From NCBI GenBank assembly GCA_963824985.1, contig CAWGRQ010000043.1:1-64000 (forward strand): a stretch of DNA of 64,000 nt. Reading direction: 5' to 3'. Origin of the DNA: JAFNAG01 sp963824985. GTDB lineage: Bacteria; Acidobacteriota; UBA6911. Positions 19,017 to 26,224 of this stretch are shown here, piece after piece. Numbering within the stretch: position 1 is the first letter of the stretch; each line of letters starts with the position of its first letter. The notes beneath the pieces were generated by a model. It was given only the letters and a program-made list of their open reading frames with translations. It was not told the DNA's origin and did no database searches. Both the position numbers and the translations under genes were made by a program.

Positions 19017-20255
19017 ATGCATTGGAATCTGGTAGTGCCCGACCTGGGTGAATCGGTCATCGAAGCCACAGTCGGAGCATGGCGTAAAGTGGAAGGGGAT
19101 CTGATCCGCGTCGGGGACGTCGTCGTGGAATTGGAGACCGATAAAGTCAATCTGGAGGTCGGCGCCACGCACGATGGAACGTTGTCCCGGATCGAGCGCA
19201 AAGAGGGCGAGACAGTCAGGATCGGCGATGTCCTGGGATTGATTGCCGAAACTGAAACTCCAGGAACGAAAGCGGTGGTATCGGAGAAGAAGCAACCGCC
19301 GGCCGGGGAAAAAGCCGCTTCGCCGCAAGGGCTTCCGCGACCGTCAACACCGGTACCGGCCCGGCACCCGGCAACGCCTTCGGCGCCAGCCGTGGCTCTC
19401 GAGAAAGAGGGGAACCTGCAGGTAGCACCTCCCATCGTTGCCGGCGAACCGAGTACTCCGGAGGATTTAGAACGGCGCTCGGATGCCATCGCGGACACAG
19501 CCGCTTCCCACCCGGCATTTTCGGCTCCGGTCTCAGGATCCCCTTCCCCCGGTGAACGAAAGGAAGAACGTGTGCGGCTGTCACGCCGCCGGCTCACCAT
19601 TGCCCGCCGCCTGGTGGAGGAATTGCGAACCGCAGCCGTGGTTACAACCTTCAACGACATCGATATGCAGGCCGTCATGGAGATACGCCGGCGCCACAAG
19701 GACACCTTTCGAGAGCGCCATGGTGTCGGCCTGGGGATCGTTTCGTTCTTTGTTAAGGCGTCTGTGACAGCACTGCGCGCATTTCCGCGTCTGAACGCGG
19801 AGATTCAGGGCGACGAGATGGTGTTGAAGCACTATTACGACATTGGCGTCGCGGTGGGAGCGCCGGACGGTCTGGTGGTGCCGGTGCTGCGCAACGCCGA
19901 CCGCATGTCGTTCGGGCAGCTCGAGCTGGCCATCAAGGCGTATGCCAGACGGGCCGCGGATGGGACCCTGATGCTGGAAGATCTGCGCGGCGGCACCTTC
20001 ACCATCAGCAACGGCGGAGTCTATGGCTCCCTTTTTTCTACTCCGATTCTCAATCCGCCACAAGTCGCGATCCTGGGGCTGCATCGCATCGAGGAACGCC
20101 CCGTCAACCTGGCGGGCCAGATCGGCATCCGGCCGATGATGTATGTTGCACTCAGTTATGACCACCGCATTGTGGACGGCCTGGAAGCGGTCCGTTTTCT
20201 CAAGCTCATCAAGCACCTGATCGAACAGCCGGAAGCGCTGGTCCTGGAATGCTAG
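19017..20255 (+). CDS. sucB: 2-oxoglutarate dehydrogenase E2 (dihydrolipoyl succinyltransferase)
   Basis: The 412-residue protein has an N-terminal lipoyl domain (PDLGESVIEATV, lipoylated Lys in ELETDKVNLEV), a Pro/Ala-rich linker (about residues 80-185) and the catalytic domain (RLSRRRLTIARRLVEE, then SYDHRIVDG with the catalytic His and Asp). It transfers succinyl from lipoamide to CoA. In the linker, where the peripheral subunit-binding domain (usually like SPAVRKLAEE...GTGPGGR...DV) should be, no such motif is visible, so E3 or E1 binding may differ. GGGGAG precedes the ATG. The stop at 20253-20255 touches the sequence GGAGTCTGTCCG, which matches the end of element C (36447). Confidence 0.93.
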   Translation: MHWNLVVPDLGESVIEATVGAWRKVEGDLIRVGDVVVELETDKVNLEVGATHDGTLSRIERKEGETVRIGDVLGLIAETETPGTKAVVSEKKQPPAGEKAASPQGLPRPSTPVPARHPATPSAPAVALEKEGNLQVAPPIVAGEPSTPEDLERRSDAIADTAASHPAFSAPVSGSPSPGERKEERVRLSRRRLTIARRLVEELRTAAVVTTFNDIDMQAVMEIRRRHKDTFRERHGVGLGIVSFFVKASVTALRAFPRLNAEIQGDEMVLKHYYDIGVAVGAPDGLVVPVLRNADRMSFGQLELAIKAYARRAADGTLMLEDLRGGTFTISNGGVYGSLFSTPILNPPQVAILGLHRIEERPVNLAGQIGIRPMMYVALSYDHRIVDGLEAVRFLKLIKHLIEQPEALVLEC

Positions 20256-20498
20256 GAGTCTGTCCGATGTTTTGAAAATGACGAAGGCCGGTTTGCGGTG
20301 CAGGACATCCGCGCCGGCATTTATGATCTCTCCTTTCGCTCGATGCCCATTTCTGATTCAGATTCCTTCATATTGCGGGTTTTGAACCTGAAGCGCATCG
20401 AGATCCGCAGGGGTTTCAGCTATGGAGAGATCGTGGCTCAACTGGCGCCCCGTCCGGCCAATTCAAAGAGAGGTCGCAGCAGAAACCGTCACCCGTGA
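20256..20498 (+). pseudogene. C-terminal relic of a carboxypeptidase-regulatory-like protein
   Basis: Immediately after the sucB stop, an open frame reads ENDEGRFAVQDIRAGIYDL and continues to RVLNLKRIEIRRGFSYGEIVAQL, ending at 20498. This is the last beta-sandwich module of a CarboxypepD_reg-type protein, similar in pattern to the C-terminus of the protein at 3357-6008 (PDGSFRVEDVEAGTYTM). No start or N-terminal domain exists. The left boundary coincides with a 12-base match (20256-20267) to a transposon-like terminal repeat. Confidence 0.6.
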
Positions 20499-20535
20499 CC
20501 GCCCGGGCGCGAATCCGTGCGAGCGCGGCGAGCAC

Positions 20536-20967
20536 CTATGGGGTGATGAGTTCAAGGGCCTTTCTGCCGCCGCGAACCGCGTTGACTGGAATTCGTTGAT
20601 CGAGCGTTGCCAGTTTGCCCCTTTTGTGAAAGGCCAGTCCCAGCAGGTAAACGTCGGTGATTTGAGCATGCGTGATGATGGCGTCAGGTTCGAGGATCTG
20701 CAGGATACTGACATCTTCAGGCCAGAAGTGATGGCCCCGGGATTCACAAAGGCGGCTCAGGATGGCATGTACGGCCGCGACGTCCCCTGGCCGGTTTGGG
20801 TAGTTCGGATGGCTGGCAATGCGCATGAATCCATTTTCGGTCAGAGGACAGGTTGCCCAGGCCTGGTGGCCCTTGTCTGCGAACCAGCGATGGGCCGAAG
20901 CATGATGGATATGCATCGGGTCAGTCAAAGCAAGGAGCAAATTGACATCCAGCAGACACGTTGTCAC
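20536..20967 (-). CDS. PIN-domain toxin, VapC family
   Basis: The 143-residue protein is likely an endoribonuclease toxin acting in the cytoplasm. It begins at GTG 20967 with TTCLLDVNLLLAL, carrying the first PIN acidic residue. Later acidic positions are in LTENGFMRI and in ITHAQITDVYLLGLA, with the final strand GKLATLDQRIP. This is the subfamily annotated as 'TA system VapC family ribonuclease toxin'. The GTG overlaps the antitoxin stop (GTGA), giving translational coupling. The pair is bracketed by gene relics and hairpin repeats, consistent with horizontal arrival. Confidence 0.88.
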   Translation of the reverse strand: MTTCLLDVNLLLALTDPMHIHHASAHRWFADKGHQAWATCPLTENGFMRIASHPNYPNRPGDVAAVHAILSRLCESRGHHFWPEDVSILQILEPDAIITHAQITDVYLLGLAFHKRGKLATLDQRIPVNAVRGGRKALELITP

Positions 20968-21194
20968 GGCATTTCGTCTCGAAGGTGATTAACCAGCTCC
21001 AGCGTGATTACGCCGGCTTCCGGTTGGATCGGGAATAGCGGCAGACCGTGCTTTGTGGATACGGGAGTCCGCCGGGTCAATGATTGCCGGGCCAGATCTG
21101 ATAGCACCTGACCCAGAGTGTTGCCTCGCTGCCTGGCGATTTCCTTGGCCGCCAGAAGGACGTCCTCCTCAAGATCAACCGTTGTCCTCACCAT
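20964..21194 (-). CDS. VapB-type ribbon-helix-helix antitoxin
   Basis: The 76-residue protein begins MVRTTVDLEEDVLLAAKEIA, a typical ribbon-helix-helix DNA-binding strand and helix, and continues RGNTLGQVLSDLARQSL. The C-terminal half is extended and would wrap the toxin. ATG 21194 follows GGAGGA very closely, and the adjacent GTG codon is an alternative. The open frame extends further upstream, but that part is unrelated sequence (a relic and a hairpin repeat). It should neutralise the downstream PIN toxin and repress the operon. Confidence 0.85.
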   Translation of the reverse strand: MVRTTVDLEEDVLLAAKEIARQRGNTLGQVLSDLARQSLTRRTPVSTKHGLPLFPIQPEAGVITLELVNHLRDEMP

Positions 21195-21239
21195 TTCCTC
21201 CAGGGGCTCGTGGCGAGCCTCCTCGTCCGCATCTGATGT

Positions 21240-21462
21240 TTGATGATATAACATCATACATATGATGTCAAGAATGCAAAAAGGGGAAATTCCAGATTTC
21301 CCGCTCGGGTCGAAATACTCGCGGAACCGGAGCCGGTTGATATATGGGAAATGCTCGAGGTAGAGGTTGGCGCTGTTGGTGAAACCGTCGCGCGGGTTGT
21401 ATTGGTTGGCGGAATGCCGATCGATGACGGCCGCGGGCCGGGTGCAGGTCAACGGTCTGCAC
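21240..21462 (-). pseudogene. Gene relic between the antitoxin and the DUF6249-like gene
   Basis: In one minus-strand frame the segment reads RHSANQYNPRDGFTNSANLYLEHFP and then INRLRFREYFDPSGKSG. This has the look of a conserved enzyme segment (possibly a glycoside-hydrolase-related family, low confidence) but has no start, stop or remaining domain. It ends in a GGAAATTCC / GGAATTTCC hairpin (about 21285-21302). Confidence 0.35.
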
Positions 21463-21934
21463 CCTGGGCCCTGCCGGTGTAGTAGAAAACCAGGTAGGCC
21501 AGACCCACGCTCAGCGGAATCAGGCCCATCAGGGCGACCGAGAAGGGCATCCCCGGCGATCTGGATTCGCGTTCCTTCTCCGCCATGTTCCTTGCCTCCT
21601 CGGCGGAGATGTTGAGGGATTGGGAGAGGTTCTTGGCCCGCCACATGGTCACCTCGATGGACTCGGGGCGATGGGTTGTTGCGGCGAGGCCGAGCAGGCA
21701 GAAGATCAGGCCCGCGCCGGCAAAACTCCAGAGCAGGCCGCGCAGCAGGTAGACGCGCGGCGACCATGGCGCCAGGGTGTGCCCGATGGGCACGGCGGTC
21801 CCCTTCTCGATCGCTGCCATGCGCTCCCGGTGAAACATCTGCAAATTGCGGTAACGCAGGTACAATACGACCAGGATGACTGCCAGGGCGGCGAGCAGGA
21901 TGGTGATGAAAAGCGCGGCTAGTCTTTGTTCCAT
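21449..21934 (-). CDS. DUF6249-like inner membrane protein, likely ECF sigma regulon member
   Basis: The 161-residue protein has three hydrophobic segments (about residues 8-25, 65-86 and 130-150) and a cytoplasmic loop with FHRERMAAIEKG, a pattern seen in small membrane proteins annotated DUF6249 that accompany ECF sigma factors. Function unknown. It is transcribed divergently from the sigma gene at 22022. GGAGGAAAAC precedes ATG 21934, and the promoter candidate (minus strand -35 21983-21977, -10 21960-21954) has the same GAAACTT and GTCT elements as the sigma gene's own promoter. This suggests that the sigma factor controls it. Confidence 0.75.
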   Translation of the reverse strand: MEQRLAALFITILLAALAVILVVLYLRYRNLQMFHRERMAAIEKGTAVPIGHTLAPWSPRVYLLRGLLWSFAGAGLIFCLLGLAATTHRPESIEVTMWRAKNLSQSLNISAEEARNMAEKERESRSPGMPFSVALMGLIPLSVGLAYLVFYYTGRAQGADR

Positions 21935-21953
21935 TATGTTTTCCTCCTGCCGA

Positions 21954-21983
21954 TTGAGACTGCCGCCTGGAGGCGAAAGTTTC
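21954..21983 (-). promoter_or_regulatory. Candidate ECF promoter of the DUF6249-like gene
   Basis: On the minus strand GAAACTT (21983-21977), a 16-base spacer and GTCTCAA (21960-21954) resemble an ECF promoter. The -35 is one half of the palindrome AAAGTTTCGAAACTTT (21976-21991). Confidence 0.6.
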
Positions 21984-22014
21984 GAAACTTTTGCGGTTCG
22001 GCTCGGGGTCTAAA
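21984..22014 (+). promoter_or_regulatory. Candidate ECF promoter of the sigma factor gene
   Basis: GAAACTT (21984-21990), a 17-base spacer and GTCTAAA (22008-22014) match the ECF -35/-10 pattern. The -35 is the other half of the palindrome. The expected start point (about 22020) is almost at ATG 22022, which has no ribosome site, so the transcript may be leaderless. Confidence 0.6.
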
Positions 22015-22021
22015 GATTGCT

Positions 22022-22531
22022 ATGGCGGATGAATTCGACCGGATCGTCCGGGATTACCAGGACAGGATCTTCCGCCTCGCGTATTCAATGCTGGGGACCC
22101 GCGCCGCCGCCGAGGAGACGGCCCAGGATGTGCTGGTTCGCGTGTGGAAGGGACTGCCGGGATTCCGCGCCGAGTCGTCGCTCTCCACCTGGATCTACAC
22201 CATCACGCGCAACTCCTGCCTTACCGCCCTGAGACGCCGGGATCTCCAGCCCGCGTCCCTGGAAGAGGCGGCGCCGCGCCGCGAGATGGAACAGCAGGCA
22301 GCGGCCAGGTGGACAGTCCGCGAATCCCCGGACGCAGAGGAGATGCTCAACCGTCTGCCGGCCAAATACCGCCAGGTGGTGGCGCTTTTCTATATGCAGG
22401 AGAAGTCGTATGATGAGGTCGCAAGGATGCTTCAGCTGCCGGTAGGGACCGTAAAGACCTACCTGTTTCGCGCGCGGAAAAGCCTGGCGGAGACGCTGGC
22501 CCGCGAGCATGCGCGGAAAGGGGGAGCCTAG
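22022..22531 (+). CDS. ECF RNA polymerase sigma factor
   Basis: The 169-residue sigma-70-family protein has region 2 (DYQDRIFRLAYSMLG, AAEETAQDVLVRVWKGL, FRAESSLSTWIYTITRNSCL) and region 4 (LPAKYRQVVALFYMQEKSYDEVA, then PVGTVKTYLFRARKSL), with no region 3, so it is of the extracytoplasmic-function type. The start MADEFDRIV at 22022 is chosen because the longer frame's N-terminus is not sigma-like. The stop TAG overlaps the GTG start of the next gene by one base. It probably autoregulates from the adjacent promoter and directs the divergent membrane-protein gene. The inducing signal is unknown. Confidence 0.92.
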   Translation: MADEFDRIVRDYQDRIFRLAYSMLGTRAAAEETAQDVLVRVWKGLPGFRAESSLSTWIYTITRNSCLTALRRRDLQPASLEEAAPRREMEQQAAARWTVRESPDAEEMLNRLPAKYRQVVALFYMQEKSYDEVARMLQLPVGTVKTYLFRARKSLAETLAREHARKGGA

Positions 22532-22851
22532 TGGCTGGCCCGGAATTTGAAGACCTGCTGCATGAAGGCCATGGCGGCCCCGCAGCGGACTGTGAGGAAT
22601 GCCGCATGCTGCTGGACGCGCTGGCCTGCGTCGACGAGACCTTTGATGCGGCCTTCGCCCGGGTTTCTGCACCGCCGGGTCTGGCCGCGGCCGTGCGCGC
22701 GCGCGTGGCACGGGAAATCCCCTTGCGCAATCCATCACCGCTCCCGGAAGTGCTGGACTTTATCGGATGGGCCGCTGTGCTTGCTATGATAGCTATCGTC
22801 GTACCTCGTTTTCTACCTTTCCTAAGCGGCGTGCTGGCCGCGCTCGGTTAG
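22531..22851 (+). CDS. Probable anti-sigma factor (zinc-binding, one membrane segment)
   Basis: The 106-residue protein starts at GTG 22531 inside the sigma gene's stop codon, the coupling typical of sigma/anti-sigma pairs. The N-terminal HEGHGGPAADCEECRMLL places a His before a CxxC, resembling the zinc-binding anti-sigma (ZAS) arrangement. A single membrane segment near the C-terminus (IGWAAVLAMIAIVVPRFLPFL) would anchor it. It would hold the sigma factor at the membrane. There is no periplasmic sensor domain, only a few residues follow the membrane segment, so sensing is probably cytoplasmic or by a partner. Confidence 0.7.
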   Translation: MAGPEFEDLLHEGHGGPAADCEECRMLLDALACVDETFDAAFARVSAPPGLAAAVRARVAREIPLRNPSPLPEVLDFIGWAAVLAMIAIVVPRFLPFLSGVLAALG

Positions 22852-23175
22852 CCCGGCTCTTCCTCCGGCGTTAAACCCGCATCATTCATGAGATTCTCTC
22901 GCAAACGCACGAGTGCCGGTACGAGGCGCCGGAATCTGTTCATTGCAGAAGGTTTATGGAACACGGATCCAAACCGTGTCATTCGCGTGCCTCCGTATCC
23001 TGCAATGTCCCGCTTCCTGAACAATGCGGGCTGACGGTTGGCTGCGTGCGAAAGTCAGGCAATGGATGACTGTCCGGTTCGACCGGCGAACTCCGGGCGC
23101 ACGCCGGGGGTTGAACTAGGATGCATAAAAGGGTAGTGTTTAGGGCAGACTTACAACGATTCCCAGGCGCTCCAC
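22852..23175. other. Intergenic region
   Basis: About 320 bases with no open frame of interest. It should contain a terminator for the sigma operon and the promoter of the phosphatase gene, but neither is obvious. Confidence 0.4.
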
Positions 23176-24711
23176 ATGGCTTTTGTTCTCGGTGACCGGT
23201 CATCGTTTTCTCTACTGGCGGAAATCGCCACCCTGAAGTCAATTATCCACAATCTCTCGGATGGGATTATCGTTGCCGATAAGAACGGTAAGTTTTTGTA
23301 TTTCAATAAAATAGCGCAATCAATACTCGGCTTCGGCGCCGTCGACGCGGCGTTGGACGCCTGGTCGGAGATTTATGGTTGTTACCGCTCGGACCGGATA
23401 ACCCCGTTTCCTTCTCAGGAGTTGCCCCTGGCCCGCGCCCTGCGCGGGGAGACTGTTGATGGAACTGAAATATATATTCGCAATCAAAATCGACCCGATG
23501 GGGCATTCATCCTCGTGAAAGCCACCCCCTTGCGGGACGAAGTGGGGGAGCTATTCGGCGGCACTGCCGTACTCTGCGACATTACCAAGAAAAAGGAATT
23601 GGACGCGAGAATCAACACCCTGATGAACGCCGTGGAACAGACTGCCGACAGTATCGTGATCACGGATACGCGGGGCCTGATCGAATACGTGAACCCGGCC
23701 TTTGAGCAGACGACGGGCTATGCACGTGAGGAGATCCTTGGCCAAACTCCGGCCATGCTCAAGTCCGGCGCCCACGATGACTCCTTCTATCGCAAACTGT
23801 GGTCAGCCATTACATCCGGAAACACCTACCGGGCCACCATCACCAATCGTAAGAAAAACGGCGATCTCTACCATGCCGAGCAGACCATTACTCCAATGCG
23901 AGATTCCGGGGGCCTTATTTCCCATTTTGTTTCGGTGATCAAGGACGTAACCGAGCAGCGGAAACTCCAGGAGCAGGAAACGCAGATGCAGTTGGCTCGG
24001 GCAGTGCAACAGCAATTTTACGGATTGCCTCCCCCTCCCATCGAAGGATTTGACATCGCCGGGGGCGCATTTCCCGCAGATGCCACCGGTGGAGATTATT
24101 TCGATTTTGTTCCTCTCCAGGGCGGCAGCCTGGGAATCTCGATCGGAGATATCAGCGGTCATGGCATTGGAGCGGCCCTTTTGATGGTGGAACTGCGATC
24201 TCTCCTGCGGGCGTTTTCCTGCAAGAGCGATAATGTCAGTGATATCCTGGCCTCGGTAAATGGCAGTCTGGTCTCCGATCTGGAACGGGACCGTTACGCC
24301 GGTCTGGTCTTTTGCCGCCTGCACCCACCGACGCGCTCTCTTATCTACGCAAATGCCGGGCACGTGCCCGGTTACGTGCTGGATGCAAATGGGGCCGTCA
24401 AGCGCATCCTCGAGAGCACCGATATCCCTCTGGGCATGTTCTCGGATCGCCCTTTCTCTTGCGGTGAGGAATTCAATCTCGAGCCGGGCGACATTCTGGC
24501 CCTGTTCACCGATGGGGTTGTGGAGGCGGAAAACTCCGATCAGATTCCATTCGGAACCGAGAGGGCTCTTGAGTTCCTCCGGACGCATCGCGATAAGGAT
24601 GCCCGGCAGCTGGTTCGCGGCCTATTTAACGCCGTGCGCGAATTCTCCGGCGATCTTCCCCAAGCGGACGACATTTCCATCGTGATCTGCAAATCCACGT
24701 TTCATCATTGA
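23176..24711 (+). CDS. PAS-PAS-SpoIIE serine phosphatase (RsbU-like)
   Basis: The 511-residue signalling protein has two PAS domains (about residues 20-135, IIHNLSDGIIVADKNGKFLYFN; and 150-265, ADSIVITDTRGLIEYVNPAF) with PAC segments, a short coiled coil (LQEQETQMQLARAVQQQF) and a PP2C/SpoIIE domain (about 285-508). The metal-binding Asp residues are in FPADATGGDYFDF, GDISGHGIGAALLM, ALFTDGVVEAE and QADDISIV. It likely dephosphorylates an anti-anti-sigma protein in a partner-switching pathway, but no STAS or anti-sigma kinase gene lies nearby. There is no membrane segment, so it is cytoplasmic. No clear ribosome site precedes the ATG. Confidence 0.93.
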   Translation: MAFVLGDRSSFSLLAEIATLKSIIHNLSDGIIVADKNGKFLYFNKIAQSILGFGAVDAALDAWSEIYGCYRSDRITPFPSQELPLARALRGETVDGTEIYIRNQNRPDGAFILVKATPLRDEVGELFGGTAVLCDITKKKELDARINTLMNAVEQTADSIVITDTRGLIEYVNPAFEQTTGYAREEILGQTPAMLKSGAHDDSFYRKLWSAITSGNTYRATITNRKKNGDLYHAEQTITPMRDSGGLISHFVSVIKDVTEQRKLQEQETQMQLARAVQQQFYGLPPPPIEGFDIAGGAFPADATGGDYFDFVPLQGGSLGISIGDISGHGIGAALLMVELRSLLRAFSCKSDNVSDILASVNGSLVSDLERDRYAGLVFCRLHPPTRSLIYANAGHVPGYVLDANGAVKRILESTDIPLGMFSDRPFSCGEEFNLEPGDILALFTDGVVEAENSDQIPFGTERALEFLRTHRDKDARQLVRGLFNAVREFSGDLPQADDISIVICKSTFHH

Positions 24712-24789
24712 CCGCTTCCTCCCAGTTCGTGTATTGGTTGGCTGTCATTTCTGCCGATTACGGCAACGCCGAGGGCCAGAGGAGCCGTC

Positions 24790-25959
24790 ATGGATTCGAT
24801 CAAGTCGCAGCGTATCCCGAACTCCGAAATCCGGCTGATGCTCGAAGCAGCTTCCCAATTGGAGCGGCAGGGGAGAGACGTGATTCACCTGGAAATCGGC
24901 AGGCCCGATTTCGATACGCCCCAGCACATCGTCGAGGCCGCCGTAGCCGCGCTGCGGGCGGGCAAGCATCATTACTGCCCCAACGCCGGCATCGTTGAAT
25001 TACGCCAGGCGATCGTCGAGCGCTTTGCCGACGATTATCGCCTCGAGTACGATCCGGATTCGGGAATCATCGTTACCAATGGGGTGGCGGAAGCGGTCTA
25101 CCTGGCCATGGCTGCGCTGTTGAATCCCGGAGATCAGATCCTGATCCCCGATCCCGGCTGGTTGAACTATGCCGTCAATGCAATCTGTGCCTACGCCGAA
25201 CCGGTCAGCTATACCCTGTCCGCGGCCAACGGCTATCAGCCCGATGTGGCCGAGATCGAGAGCCGGATCACCGGACGGACCCGCATGATCATGCTGGTCA
25301 GCCCATCGAATCCCGCCGGTTCCGTGACCAGGCGGGAAGTCCTCGAGGGAATTGCCGCGCTCGCGGAGAAGCACAACCTGATCGTAGTTACTGACGAGAT
25401 CTATGAAAAGATCATTTACCCGCCGGCAGAACACTATAGCATCGCCTGCCTGCCGGGGATGAAGGACCGCACTCTTCTGCTGAACGGTTTTGGCAAATTT
25501 TACTCAATGACCGGGTGGCGGCTCGGCTACGTCCTGGGTCCGCCGCAGCTGATCGATCCCATGCAACGCTATCACCTCTACATGGTTACATCCGCCAACA
25601 CTTTTGCCCAGTACGGAGCCCTTGAAGCCCTGAAAGGGGACCAAGCCCCATCCGATGCCATGGTCGCCGAATTCCAGCGCCGAAAGGACTATCTGGCTCC
25701 CGCCGTAAATCGGATTCCGGGCTTCTCCTGTCTTGTTCCCGAAGGCGCATTCTATGTTTTTGTCGATGCCCGGACCACCGGCTTGAGCGGCTACCAGCTG
25801 GCGAACCTCCTGCTCCATGAGGCGGGAGTGGTGACGGTCGCGGGGGAATGCTTCGGCAAAAACGGCTCGGGACACATCCGTCTCGCCTTCACCTGCCCCA
25901 TGGACAAGCTCCAGAGGGCCGTCGCCAACATGAACCGGGTCATGACCAATCTGCACTAG
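24790..25959 (+). CDS. Pyridoxal-phosphate aminotransferase, class I (AspB-like)
   Basis: The 389-residue fold-type I enzyme begins after AGAGGAG. Diagnostic stretches are HLEIGRPDFDTPQHI, HYCPNAGIVELRQAI, VTNGVAEAVYLAM (phosphate-binding loop), NPAGSVTRREVL, VTDEIYEKIIYP (Asp and Tyr contacting the cofactor) and LNGFGKFYSMTGWRLGY with the Schiff-base Lys. The final FGKNGSGHIRLAFT has the carboxylate-binding Arg. It belongs to the aspartate/tyrosine aminotransferase group; substrate cannot be fixed from sequence. It appears monocistronic, and a nested hairpin repeat follows the stop. Confidence 0.93.
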   Translation: MDSIKSQRIPNSEIRLMLEAASQLERQGRDVIHLEIGRPDFDTPQHIVEAAVAALRAGKHHYCPNAGIVELRQAIVERFADDYRLEYDPDSGIIVTNGVAEAVYLAMAALLNPGDQILIPDPGWLNYAVNAICAYAEPVSYTLSAANGYQPDVAEIESRITGRTRMIMLVSPSNPAGSVTRREVLEGIAALAEKHNLIVVTDEIYEKIIYPPAEHYSIACLPGMKDRTLLLNGFGKFYSMTGWRLGYVLGPPQLIDPMQRYHLYMVTSANTFAQYGALEALKGDQAPSDAMVAEFQRRKDYLAPAVNRIPGFSCLVPEGAFYVFVDARTTGLSGYQLANLLLHEAGVVTVAGECFGKNGSGHIRLAFTCPMDKLQRAVANMNRVMTNLH

Positions 25960-25965
25960 AAAGAC

Positions 25966-26160
25966 TGTAGCCTTTTAGGCTGCAGGCTGCAGGTATGAAT
26001 CAATTTTCGCTCTGTTTGGAGCCCTGACGGACTGTCACCCATGCCTGACAGTCCATCAAGGCTCCCGATCCAACGCAACATAGCAGAAGCTGATGATAAA
26101 TGCGGACTGCACGCGTCAACATTTTGGTTGTGGCTATAGCCTACAGCCTAAAAGGCTACA
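25966..26160. repeat. Nested inverted-repeat element
   Basis: Outer arms 25966-25987 and 26139-26160 are inverted repeats with one mismatch, and each arm is itself palindromic (GCCTTTTAGGC core). Inside, 26018-26065 forms a second hairpin built on GGAGCC / GGCTCC and GGACTGTCA / TGACAGTCC. It sits between the convergent aminotransferase and OPT-transporter genes and could act as a bidirectional terminator or be a mobile repetitive sequence. Confidence 0.75.
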
Positions 26161-26224
26161 GCCTGGCACCCTGGTGAGAAAAGCGGGCGGGCCCGATTAC
26201 CGGCATGGACCTGCTGGCTGCAGC

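Noticed and set aside
17775..19328. A 517-codon minus-strand frame across sucA and sucB
   Set aside because: It spans two well-defined genes on the other strand and has no recognisable domain.
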